Assembly (NCBI GenBank): GCA_025457915.1 | Contig: JALOTL010000023.1 | Span: 1-47,324 of the forward strand | Length of the DNA: 47,324 nucleotides | Origin: Spirochaetota bacterium | GTDB taxonomy: Bacteria > Spirochaetota > UBA4802 > UBA5550 | Direction of reading: 5' to 3' | In this document: positions 33,108 through 40,779 of the stretch, piece by piece | Layout: every line of letters starts with the position of its first letter | Position numbering within the stretch: position 1 is the first letter of the stretch | The notes under the pieces: generated by a model | Told to the model about the DNA's origin: nothing | The model's input: only the letters and a program-made list of their open reading frames with translations | Databases searched by the model: none | Program-made: the position numbers and the translations under genes

Positions 33108-34232
33108 GTGGAAAGCATAGGTGAAAAGCTCAGGACGGCCAGGGAAGCGAAAAAAATGTCCATCAGGGATGTGGTTAAGGAGACCAACATCAGCCCGCTT
33201 TACCTTGAGGCCCTCGAGGATGAAAAATTCGATAAATTCCCTAGTGAAACCTACCTTATAGGGTTTCTCAGGTCATACGCGGAATTTTTAAGACTGGATG
33301 TCGAATCCATCATACAGTCCTATAAAGGATACAAGATCGGCGAAAGCGCCACCCCGCTTGAAGAGCTCACAAGGCCGACAAAATCATCATTCATGATAGC
33401 GATGTCTTCATTTGTCGCAAAATACAGGAATTTTTTAATGATCGGCGGCGTTGTTCTGGGAATCGTACTTATCGGATGGATGATCAGCGCAATATTCAAA
33501 TCGAACGTGGATGTTTCCGGCGGAAAGGACATAAAGGACGAATACAGCGCCAAAAACAAGGCCAGCGACATAGAAAACATAAGGCCGCTGCAGCTCACCA
33601 ACGACAGCGGTATAATACTTGTATATAAAAACGAGGCCGTTCAATTTCTTGTAGACAACAAGGAGGTTGTTTTCCTTTTAAAGGAAATCAAGGGCAAAAG
33701 CGTGATCATGGAAATCCTGCCCGGAAAGCAGAATGAAAAAATAGATATCGAGGTCCCGAAGACAGTCAAAGTCAGCGGTTGTCCCCGGGAGATAACCTTC
33801 ACCCTTACCGGATTGACTGAAAACAGGGCCAAGATCATGGTGAACCTGGGCAGCAAGATAGCATCAGAGGCCGATGAAAAGCAGGAAGAGGCGATCCAGA
33901 AGAGGGAGGGCGACAATACCATGGTAGTTGCCCAGAACAAGAACAACCTGAAAATCGTTTTTGAAGCGGAATTTACCCAGAAATCGTTCGTTGAGCTTTA
34001 CCTGGACGGAAACAGGAAATTGAGGAGTTTCGTCCCGCAGGGCACGAAGGAAAGGTGGGAAGCAACCGAATACATGCAGATCAAAATAGGAAACGCCGGC
34101 GGCCTCAAGGCCAGGATTAACGGCAAGGACTATACGTTCGGAGGATCGGGGCAGGTCGCCAACAAGGTCATTACCTGGAAGAAGGACGTTAACAATCCCA
34201 ACCTCTACCACGTGGTCGTGAAGGACTGGTAA
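33108..34232 (+). CDS. RodZ-like helix-turn-helix membrane protein
   Basis: Start is GTG 33108 with GAGGAG six bases upstream; only three bases separate it from lolA. Residues 1-75 are a Cro/RodZ-type helix-turn-helix (KLRTAREAKKMSIRDVVKET, then YLEALEDEKFDKFPSETY). A single membrane helix is at 108-130. The periplasmic part is strand-rich and ends with a domain like DUF4115 (FVELYLDGNRKLRSFVPQG, then a turn around AGGLKARING). RodZ links the MreB cytoskeleton to cell-wall synthesis. Its 374 residues are a usual size. Confidence 0.83.
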   Translation: MESIGEKLRTAREAKKMSIRDVVKETNISPLYLEALEDEKFDKFPSETYLIGFLRSYAEFLRLDVESIIQSYKGYKIGESATPLEELTRPTKSSFMIAMSSFVAKYRNFLMIGGVVLGIVLIGWMISAIFKSNVDVSGGKDIKDEYSAKNKASDIENIRPLQLTNDSGIILVYKNEAVQFLVDNKEVVFLLKEIKGKSVIMEILPGKQNEKIDIEVPKTVKVSGCPREITFTLTGLTENRAKIMVNLGSKIASEADEKQEEAIQKREGDNTMVVAQNKNNLKIVFEAEFTQKSFVELYLDGNRKLRSFVPQGTKERWEATEYMQIKIGNAGGLKARINGKDYTFGGSGQVANKVITWKKDVNNPNLYHVVVKDW

Positions 34233-34249
34233 AACCGGCCTGAATTGAA

Positions 34250-35593
34250 GTGTTCCTATCCAGTGACATATCCTTCCACATAATATCGCTCGGCTGCGCG
34301 AAGAACCTCGTCGATTCGGAAAGAATCAACGGGGCCCTCATGTCCGCGGGATTCGCAAGGGCCGGGGACTCCAATGAAGCTGACATCACCATAATCAACA
34401 CGTGCGGGTTCATCAACACGGCCAAAGAGGAGTCGATTGATGTGATTTTCGACGCATTGGGCGGCGGCGTAAAAAAGAGAAAACTCAAAAATTTCATGGA
34501 AAACGGCAGGATTGTAAAGAAAAGCTTCCCCGTTAAGGTCGTAGCCGTCGGATGCCTCACGCAGAGATATATGGAAAAGATGAAAGAGGAGATCCCTGAA
34601 CTGGATTTCATCTGCGGCATAACGGACGAAACCTTCGCAGGGCAGGTCTGTTCCAGGTTCGGGATCACCATGGAACCCGGCCACGGGGCCTCAAGGGTCC
34701 CGATAATCAGCCAGGCTTACTCCTACATTAAAATCTCTGATGGGTGCTCCAACAATTGCAGTTTTTGCGCGATACCCCTGATCCGCGGCCCGGCAAGAAG
34801 CTTTTCGCCGGAACTTGTTCTCGCGGACGCGTCAGACGCCGCGGCTTACGGCGTGAAGGAGCTGATAATCATAGCCCAGGATATAGCGTCATACAGATGG
34901 GGGGATGTCGGTCTGGCTGAGATTGTAGGAAAAATAACGGAAATTAAAGGTCCCGAATGGATACGCCTGATGTACTGTCATCCAAACCATATCGAGGAAA
35001 CCCTTATCGACTGCCTGGCAAACAACGAAAAAGTGCTGAAGTATATAGACATTCCCTTCCAGCACGCCAGCGGAAAAGTGCTCAAATCAATGGGTAGGGC
35101 GGGGGACGGAGCGAAATACATCGGCCTGATCGAAAAATTGAGGGAAAGGGTCCCGGGGATAAGGATCAGGTCAAGCTTCATGGTGGGTTATCCGGGGGAG
35201 GATGAGGGGGATTTTCAAGCCCTGATGGAATTCCTCCGGGAGGCGCGCCTCGACAGGGTCGGGGCCTTCATCTATTCGCCGGAGGAGGGAACGCGCTCTT
35301 TCGGCCTCGCGGACCGGGTTCCGGCGAGGGAGAAGAGGAAAAGGTACAATGAGCTTATGAAACTTCAGAAGGCCATCTCATCCCAAAAACTCGAAAAGAT
35401 GATAGGCGCCGATGTAAGGGTCATTCTCGAGGAAAGGCTGGACGGTTCCACCTTTGCCGGAAGGAGCGAGTACGACGCGCCCGAAGTGGACGGCATTTTT
35501 TACTTGACCGCGTCCGGAGCCGGCCTTAATTCTATTGTAAGGGCGAGGGTCACGGGCTCGAGTGAATACGATCTGTACGGAGAAATGTATTGA
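34250..35593 (+). CDS. rimO: Ribosomal protein S12 methylthiotransferase RimO
   Basis: The 447-residue protein has the three parts of RimO: a UPF0004 domain with Cys16, Cys52 and Cys102 (second iron-sulphur cluster), a radical-SAM domain with Cys166-x3-Cys170-x2-Cys173 (DGCSNNCSFCAIP), and a C-terminal TRAM-like part (about 385-447). The motif SFMVGYPGEDEGDF is also typical. It adds a methylthio group to the conserved Asp of ribosomal protein S12. The GTG start at 34250 has no good ribosome site, so coupling to the previous gene (17 bases) is likely. An insertion around GGGVKKRKLKNF is slightly unusual. Confidence 0.93.
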   Translation: MFLSSDISFHIISLGCAKNLVDSERINGALMSAGFARAGDSNEADITIINTCGFINTAKEESIDVIFDALGGGVKKRKLKNFMENGRIVKKSFPVKVVAVGCLTQRYMEKMKEEIPELDFICGITDETFAGQVCSRFGITMEPGHGASRVPIISQAYSYIKISDGCSNNCSFCAIPLIRGPARSFSPELVLADASDAAAYGVKELIIIAQDIASYRWGDVGLAEIVGKITEIKGPEWIRLMYCHPNHIEETLIDCLANNEKVLKYIDIPFQHASGKVLKSMGRAGDGAKYIGLIEKLRERVPGIRIRSSFMVGYPGEDEGDFQALMEFLREARLDRVGAFIYSPEEGTRSFGLADRVPAREKRKRYNELMKLQKAISSQKLEKMIGADVRVILEERLDGSTFAGRSEYDAPEVDGIFYLTASGAGLNSIVRARVTGSSEYDLYGEMY

Positions 35594-36234
35594 ACATCCC
35601 GAATCTGCTGTCTTTATCGAGGATCATCCTGATCCCGGTATTCCTTTATCTTCTATTCATACCCGCCATCTGGGCGAGGATAGGGGCGCTTGCCGTTTTT
35701 CTCCTGGCCTCCCTGACCGATCTTCTCGATGGATGGAGCGCCAGAAAGCTCAACCAGGTTTCCGAATTCGGAAAGTTCCTCGACCCCCTTGCGGACAAGA
35801 TACTCGTCCTTGCGACTTTGCTGGCCCTGGTAATTCTTGATCCGCTTGTGCCGCTCTGGATGGCGATGGTGATAGTGGGGAGGGACATGCTCATAACCCT
35901 CATGAGGTATTTTGCCATAAAAAGGGGTGCTTCTCTCAGGACCAGCAGGTTCGGAAAAATAAAGACGGCGTTCCAGATGATATCCATAGTAATAATCATA
36001 ACGATACTGATTTTCAGGAGCGAGGTCGTAAAGCTCGGGGACAAGGACATCATCGATGTCATGGTCCTGGATTCTTCATACCCGGAGAAATGGCTCATAG
36101 TGGCGCCTTACTGGATAATGTTCGTGGTTACTCTGCTCACCGCCATATCCGGGATCAGGTATTTTTTCACGAACTGGAGGCTGTTCCTGCCGGATAAATT
36201 TCTCGAGAAGAAGAGAGCGGATGGAGACGATTAA
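35590..36234 (+). CDS. pgsA: CDP-diacylglycerol--glycerol-3-phosphate 3-phosphatidyltransferase
   Basis: The TTG start at 35590 overlaps the rimO stop (TTGA). The 214-residue protein has several membrane helices and the CDP-alcohol phosphatidyltransferase motif D-x2-D-G-x2-A-R-x8-G-x3-D-x3-D (DLLDGWSARK then GKFLDPLADK). It makes phosphatidylglycerol phosphate from CDP-diacylglycerol, in the inner membrane. The next gene, pgpA, overlaps by 14 bases and does the following step. Confidence 0.94.
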   Translation: MNIPNLLSLSRIILIPVFLYLLFIPAIWARIGALAVFLLASLTDLLDGWSARKLNQVSEFGKFLDPLADKILVLATLLALVILDPLVPLWMAMVIVGRDMLITLMRYFAIKRGASLRTSRFGKIKTAFQMISIVIIITILIFRSEVVKLGDKDIIDVMVLDSSYPEKWLIVAPYWIMFVVTLLTAISGIRYFFTNWRLFLPDKFLEKKRADGDD

Positions 36235-36703
36235 GAAGCTCGTCTATACCGCGTTTTTCAGCGGCATGTGCCCCGTAGCGCCCGGAACCGCCGGCACATT
36301 AATCGCCGTGATAATATATATCGTGGAGTATCTTTTTTTCGGCGATTACTGCCGGATTTCCAACCTGGTGCTGGTGGCGGTATTGGCCGTACCCGCGGTG
36401 AAAATAGCGGATTCAGGGGAAAAATATTTCGGGCGAAAGGACCCGCCTCAATTCGTCCTCGACGAGGTTGTCGGTTACTGGATAGGCCTTCTTTTCCACG
36501 GTTTTTCATGGACCCTTGTCGCGGCCGGTTTCGTTATTTTCAGAATCCTGGATATATTCAAACCTTTCCCGATAAACAGGGCCCAGCGCCTGAATGGCGG
36601 CCTGGGCGTGGTCATGGACGATTATATCGCCGGAATCTATACAAATCTCATTCTCTGGTGCCTGGTTTTTTTTATGGAATATATCGGCGTCGGGTTAATC
36701 TAG
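36221..36703 (+). CDS. pgpA: Phosphatidylglycerophosphatase A
   Basis: The 160-residue membrane protein shows PgpA motifs: CPVAPGTAGTL near the start, FVLDEVVGYWIG (metal-binding acidic group), and LDIFKPFPI then GGLGVVMDDYIAGIYTN. It removes phosphate from phosphatidylglycerol phosphate to give phosphatidylglycerol. The 14-base overlap with pgsA shows that the two steps are made together. Confidence 0.93.
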   Translation: METIKKLVYTAFFSGMCPVAPGTAGTLIAVIIYIVEYLFFGDYCRISNLVLVAVLAVPAVKIADSGEKYFGRKDPPQFVLDEVVGYWIGLLFHGFSWTLVAAGFVIFRILDIFKPFPINRAQRLNGGLGVVMDDYIAGIYTNLILWCLVFFMEYIGVGLI

Positions 36704-36752
36704 GCGACACGGCATGGGTCACCGGTCATTTCATTTATTTCAGAGGTGCTTT

Positions 36753-37589
36753 ATGATGGGCAAAATCGGCATTCTTTCGGCGCTGTTGATTCTTTTTTCT
36801 TATTGCGGATACCTGCAACCCGAACTGCTGGCGGAGAAAAAACCTTCGGAAACGGACTACTGCGTGGAATGCCACAAGGGGCTTTCCGGTTCGCTCAAGA
36901 CGGCAGTCGATGACTGGAAGAAGAGCCGGCACTCGAAGATAGGCACCTGCAACATATGCCACCAGGGCAACTCCGGGATAAATGATAAAAGGCAGGCAAA
37001 GGCCCCCGCTTCCGGTTATATAGGAAGGCCCGACAGGCGCATGAACATAGATTTTTGCGGGAGGGGAGGCTGCCATTCGGAACATATAAACAACTTTAAA
37101 ATCGGACCGCATTACAAGATCATGCTCAGGGACGGCAAACCGGACTGCTTGAGCTGTCACGGTTTTCACAGGATTGAAATGCCTTCATCGGTTATAATAA
37201 AGGAAACAGCCTGCATAAAATGCCATTCCAGGGAGGATTTCGGCAATTTCACCATGATTCTCGGCAACATGGAAAAAGGCATGGAGAAGGTGAGCGAAAA
37301 CATTGATTACCTGAAATCAAAAAGCATCGATGTCGTTCCGTACCAGAAAAGATACGTGCAATCGAAGGTATTCTTGAACCAGTTCGTGCATTCCATGTCC
37401 AAGGAGGACATTAAATCGACGAGAAAGATAATAGAGCTTCAGATCGAAAACCTTTCAAGGGAGACAAGCGGCCTTTATTCGCTGACAAAAAGGCTCGATA
37501 TATTTTATATTATCATAGTTTCGTTCGGCCTGATCGTCATAGCGGGCATTTCAATATATACGTTCCTGACCTACATGCAGAGAAAGTGA
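36753..37589 (+). CDS. Pentahaem c-type cytochrome, membrane-anchored
   Basis: ATG 36753 has GAGG seven to eight bases upstream; the earlier in-frame ATG 36714 does not. The 278-residue product has a signal sequence (1-27), then haem-binding CxxCH at 37-41, 66-70, 132-136 and 154-158, and one C-x4-CH at 102-108, a spacing seen in some cytochrome c3-type proteins. A helical section of about 80 residues and one membrane helix (about 247-270) follow, so the haems are periplasmic and tethered by the C-terminus. It should carry electrons; donor and acceptor are unknown. Its place in an operon for envelope lipids and protein sorting is unexpected. Confidence 0.82.
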   Translation: MMGKIGILSALLILFSYCGYLQPELLAEKKPSETDYCVECHKGLSGSLKTAVDDWKKSRHSKIGTCNICHQGNSGINDKRQAKAPASGYIGRPDRRMNIDFCGRGGCHSEHINNFKIGPHYKIMLRDGKPDCLSCHGFHRIEMPSSVIIKETACIKCHSREDFGNFTMILGNMEKGMEKVSENIDYLKSKSIDVVPYQKRYVQSKVFLNQFVHSMSKEDIKSTRKIIELQIENLSRETSGLYSLTKRLDIFYIIIVSFGLIVIAGISIYTFLTYMQRK

Positions 37590-37590
37590 C

Positions 37591-38103
37591 ATGATCCGCG
37601 ACCATCTCTTCAACACTGAAAAGATAAAGTACGTGAAGAGCAGAAAGACGGGCTCCGGCTGCATACTGTGCGCCATAAGGGACCGCGATCCGGATGTGAA
37701 GAGCCTCGAGGTATTCAGAAGCGGGGGCCTGATAGTGACCCTGAATCTTTATCCCTTCAATCCCGGACATTTAATGATATTCCCGGCCAGGCATATCGAT
37801 GATATTTCCCTGCTTGATAAAGGGGAGGCCGCCGGGCTGCATGAACTTCTCGTCAAGGCGCTGAAGATACTTAAAGAGGAATTCGATGCGTCGGGCTTCA
37901 ATGTGGGCTATAATCTCGGCGAAAACAGCGGGGCGAGCATCGCCCATATCCACATGCAGATCGTTCCCCGTTATCCGAACGAGCTCGGATTCATTGACAT
38001 CATATCCGGGTCGCGGGTTTACGTAAACGACCCGGCGGCGGTAATGGACAGGCTGAAAAAAAGGTTTGAAGAAGCGGAAGCTGAAGACGTTACGACAGGT
38101 TGA
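37591..38103 (+). CDS. HIT-family hydrolase/AP4A phosphorylase-like
   Basis: The 170-residue protein has the histidine-triad plan with NPGHLMIFPARH and NLGENSGASIAHIHMQIV. The last His of the triad is Gln (HIHMQ, 119-123), as in the AP4A-phosphorylase branch. CILC at 24-27 may be half of a zinc site. These enzymes act on nucleotides joined to phosphates or amines, such as diadenosine tetraphosphate. It starts one base after the cytochrome gene and ends the seven-gene operon. It overlaps the convergent zinc-ribbon gene by 14 bases. Confidence 0.85.
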   Translation: MIRDHLFNTEKIKYVKSRKTGSGCILCAIRDRDPDVKSLEVFRSGGLIVTLNLYPFNPGHLMIFPARHIDDISLLDKGEAAGLHELLVKALKILKEEFDASGFNVGYNLGENSGASIAHIHMQIVPRYPNELGFIDIISGSRVYVNDPAAVMDRLKKRFEEAEAEDVTTG

Positions 38104-38290
38104 CCTGTTCCTCGGCCTCCATCAATTGCTCCATTTCATCCTTCGTGAGGTTGATCCTGAACGGCTCGCTGCACATCGGGCAGGAGCCCGGGTTGTCGCC
38201 AACCGTGATATCAGTGAATTTAATCCCCAGCTTCGACCCGCACATCATGCAGGTGAAATCGGAGGCCTTCATCTGCCCGCGTCTCAGCAT
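38090..38290 (-). CDS. Small zinc-ribbon protein
   Basis: The 66-residue product has CMMC (14-17) and CPMC (37-40), a pair of CxxC knuckles that would hold a zinc ion, then an acidic helix (TKDEMEQLMEAEEQV). GGGGG precedes the ATG by seven bases. It follows the SPFH gene by 19 bases on the same strand and is likely co-transcribed. The function is unknown. Confidence 0.65.
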   Translation of the reverse strand: MLRRGQMKASDFTCMMCGSKLGIKFTDITVGDNPGSCPMCSEPFRINLTKDEMEQLMEAEEQVNLS

Positions 38291-38309
38291 GTTTGAACCC
38301 CCTTCCCGG

Positions 38310-39188
38310 TCAGTCTTTCTTCAATATGCTTTTTATGGTATTGAGGAAGTCGGCCGGAAGCAGTACTATCTTGCTGTTCGCCGATTCCCCGAGCTTCATG
38401 AGGCCCTTCACGTATTGCTGTCCTATGAGATATGTAAGCGGGTCTCCGCCGCTGTCCTTCAGCGTATCGGTCACCAGTCTTATAGCAACGGCCTCGGCCT
38501 GCGCCAGCCTTTCCCTGGCCTCGGCGTCCATCATCGCGGATTCCTTCCTGGCCTCGGCCTCGAGTATCTGCGCGCGTTTGAACCCCTCGGCCTTTTTTTC
38601 CTGCGCCTCTTTCTGCGCCTCGGCCTCGAGCACGGTCGCCCTTCTTTCCCTCTCGGCCTTCATCTGGAGCGCCATGGCCTGCTGGAGGTCCTGGGGCGGC
38701 TGGATATCCTTTATTTCCACGCGGGTGATTTTCGTCCCCCACGAGTCCGTCGCCTCGTCCAGTATCTTTAGCAGATCGGCGTTGATCTTATCCCTTGATG
38801 AAAGCGAATTGTCCAGGGTCATTTTGCCCATGATGGACCTGAGGGACGTGAGCGCCAGTTTGGAGATGGCGAGCGTGAGGTTTTCAATGCCGTAAAACGC
38901 CTTGTACGGGTCGAGTATTTTATAGAAGACGACGCCGTCAACCTCCACGGCCGCGTTGTCCTCGGTTATTATTCCCTGTGAGGGAAGGTCGAGGACCTGT
39001 TCACGTACGTCGAATTTAATCGCTATCTTCGAGAAAACGGGATTGATGAGGTTGAGTCCGGGCTTGAGCGTTGATGAATACTTTCCGAACCTTTCCACGA
39101 CCCAGTTCTGGGCCTGTGGCACGATCCTCACGCCCTTCAGAATAAGAAATATGGCGAGTATCGTTAAGGCAATGACTATATATTCCAT
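38310..39188 (-). CDS. SPFH/band-7 membrane protein (QmcA/paraslipin type)
   Basis: The 292-residue protein has one N-terminal membrane helix (3-19), then an SPFH domain (VPQAQNWVVERFGKYSSTLK, VREQVLDLPSQ, DGVVFYKILDP), and a long Ala/Glu/Arg-rich coiled coil (about 175-240). Such proteins build membrane microdomains and often pair with NfeD proteins. Here the NfeD-type gene ends one base upstream and is translated just before it, the classic pairing. GGAGG lies six bases ahead of the ATG. Confidence 0.9.
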   Translation of the reverse strand: MEYIVIALTILAIFLILKGVRIVPQAQNWVVERFGKYSSTLKPGLNLINPVFSKIAIKFDVREQVLDLPSQGIITEDNAAVEVDGVVFYKILDPYKAFYGIENLTLAISKLALTSLRSIMGKMTLDNSLSSRDKINADLLKILDEATDSWGTKITRVEIKDIQPPQDLQQAMALQMKAERERRATVLEAEAQKEAQEKKAEGFKRAQILEAEARKESAMMDAEARERLAQAEAVAIRLVTDTLKDSGGDPLTYLIGQQYVKGLMKLGESANSKIVLLPADFLNTIKSILKKD

Positions 39189-39189
39189 T

Positions 39190-39654
39190 TCATTCCTCCC
39201 TTGACGGATTGATTTTTTTTACAACGAGCTTGATCCCGCTGGCCTCGATGACCGAGACCATGTCCCCTTCATGTATGACGTTGACGGATTCAGCGGGCCA
39301 TCTGCGGAGACCGTGGAAGGTGTCGAACAGCTCGATTTCACCGGGCCTGGACGGGGATATATCTTTTATGCAGGTGCCCTGGAGATTGACAAGAGTCGGG
39401 TCCCTTGCTTCGTCCCTGCCGCCCTTTGACAGCTTTTTTTTAAGATATCCGAACCACAGGGCAAGAAATGACATGGACGAGAGTATGAAGAAGAGCCACT
39501 GGGATTCCGCGGATTTCAATATGCCGAAAAACACAAGCAAGGAAGTTAAAGTTCCGCCGAGACCAAACCAGAAAATAACGAACCCGGGCACGATTATTTC
39601 AAGCGCCATGAGTATTATGCCGGCCGCCAGCCATATTGATGGTGAAAGATCCAT
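39190..39654 (-). CDS. NfeD-family membrane protein
   Basis: ATG 39654 (GGAA upstream) gives 154 residues; a longer frame to 39753 is less likely. Two to three hydrophobic segments (for example IWLAAGIILMALEIIV, then around 31-49 and 55-75) are followed by a C-terminal OB-fold domain of about 65 residues (LQGTCIKDISPSRPGEIELF through VVKKIN). Such short NfeD proteins partner SPFH proteins; the gene pair is an operon here. Confidence 0.88.
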   Translation of the reverse strand: MDLSPSIWLAAGIILMALEIIVPGFVIFWFGLGGTLTSLLVFFGILKSAESQWLFFILSSMSFLALWFGYLKKKLSKGGRDEARDPTLVNLQGTCIKDISPSRPGEIELFDTFHGLRRWPAESVNVIHEGDMVSVIEASGIKLVVKKINPSREE

Positions 39655-39818
39655 GATTGTTTCCAGAAGGGTAAGTTTAAGAAAAAAATAAAAAAAATCA
39701 AGCAATAAAAATCGATCCATGATGCGTGATAAGAAAGCGCAAAATTGTAACAATTTTTTAAAAAAAGCTCTTAATAACTGTACCGATATAAGGATTTTCC
39801 GGCATAAAAATAAAAAAA

Positions 39819-39837
39819 CATAAACATCATGTTTATG
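39819..39837 (+). repeat. Inverted repeat in front of outer-membrane paralogue B
   Basis: CATAAACA (39819-39826) and TGTTTATG (39830-39837) are perfect complements around three bases, located ten bases upstream of the ribosome site GGAGGG. It could be a 5' mRNA hairpin or an operator. Confidence 0.45.
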
Positions 39838-39858
39838 AAATAATCTACGGAGGGCTAA

Positions 39859-40563
39859 ATGAAGAAAGTATTTATCATTTCATTATTTATGATGGCAATG
39901 GTTGTCTGTGAGAAATCTGATCTGTCCGCATGGGGCATCGGGCCGTACATCGGTTCTTCCGCCGGGGCAAGCAGAAAGACGCATGAAAGCATTTATAACA
40001 GGGATAAAAACTGGATTACGGACGGATATTATTCAACGCGTGATCTATACGGGGGCGTCATGATAGATTCCAATGTAAGCAAAAACGACCTGGTCGGCTA
40101 CAGGGCTGGGATCGGTGCGGGTTGCTCTTCCTTTAATGATAAAAGATATTTGAGATTTGACGCGAACAACATCCTTTCATTCAGGCTGGTTCAAAATGAA
40201 AGCCTGAGGTTCTGGATCGGGCCCCAGCTCGGCCTGCATCTTGACCTTGTAAAAAACAGGCCCTGGCCTTTTTCAATTAAAAGAGTCGCGATGTTTTCAA
40301 TAGATACCGGCTATAATGGCGCCGTTGACCTGGGGCTTGCGGTGGGCGCCAATATAAGGATAAGCGAACCTGTATATTTCACGATCGACGGCGGGGTTAA
40401 ATACAATGTTAATTTCAACCTGAGTCATGTCAGATATAATGACAGGATAGGAAGTCATCCGAACAAATTGCTTCATGGATATGAAACTTTCTTAAATATG
40501 GGTTTTTTATACAGGATGGGGGAAGGAGGACAGGAGAAAACTGAAAATAAAGACAAGGGTTGA
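39859..40563 (+). CDS. Outer-membrane beta-barrel-like protein, paralogue B
   Basis: The 234-residue protein has a signal sequence (MKKVFIISLFMMAMVV, cut perhaps near LSAWG) and the same strand-rich, Gly- and aromatic-rich organisation as the product of 3283-3975, with matching IDSNVS, YRAGIGAG and RFWIGPQLGL. Its tail is longer and hydrophilic (EGGQEKTENKDKG). Ribosome site GGAGGG. Base composition is normal through the gene, unlike paralogue A. Role unknown; probably surface-exposed or barrel-forming. It ends in a terminator about 60 bases on. Confidence 0.7.
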   Translation: MKKVFIISLFMMAMVVCEKSDLSAWGIGPYIGSSAGASRKTHESIYNRDKNWITDGYYSTRDLYGGVMIDSNVSKNDLVGYRAGIGAGCSSFNDKRYLRFDANNILSFRLVQNESLRFWIGPQLGLHLDLVKNRPWPFSIKRVAMFSIDTGYNGAVDLGLAVGANIRISEPVYFTIDGGVKYNVNFNLSHVRYNDRIGSHPNKLLHGYETFLNMGFLYRMGEGGQEKTENKDKG

Positions 40564-40621
40564 TGCCGATCAACAATACAGTTTTTTTAAATGTTCCTGA
40601 ATAGTTGCATTTATTATAGAC

Positions 40622-40654
40622 ATGGTCCGATCACTTGAACGGGCCATTTTTTTT
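40622..40654 (+). terminator. Terminator after paralogue B
   Basis: ATGGTCCG (40622-40629) pairs with CGGGCCAT (40640-40647) with one G-T pair, and eight T follow. Confidence 0.82.
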
Positions 40655-40687
40655 GAAAGTATTAATTTCCGGCACTTTCAATAAGAT

Positions 40688-40713
40688 TTGACAAATTTTT
40701 TGCTTTTTATAAT
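40688..40713 (+). promoter_or_regulatory. Promoter of the third acyl-CoA dehydrogenase
   Basis: TTGACA (40688-40693) and TATAAT (40708-40713) are both perfect but only 14 bases apart; TAATTT two bases later would give 16. The near-ideal boxes make a promoter likely, with short spacing perhaps lowering its basal activity. Confidence 0.5.
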
Positions 40714-40779
40714 TTTGGAACAACTTAACAGAGCTATCCCCGGCTCAGAAAACAGGTAAAATTCATATCGGAGGTTATC

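Noticed and set aside
38090-38103. Overlap of HIT and zinc-ribbon genes as a frameshift
   Set aside because: The genes are convergent and each has its own intact motifs and stop; a short tail overlap is normal.
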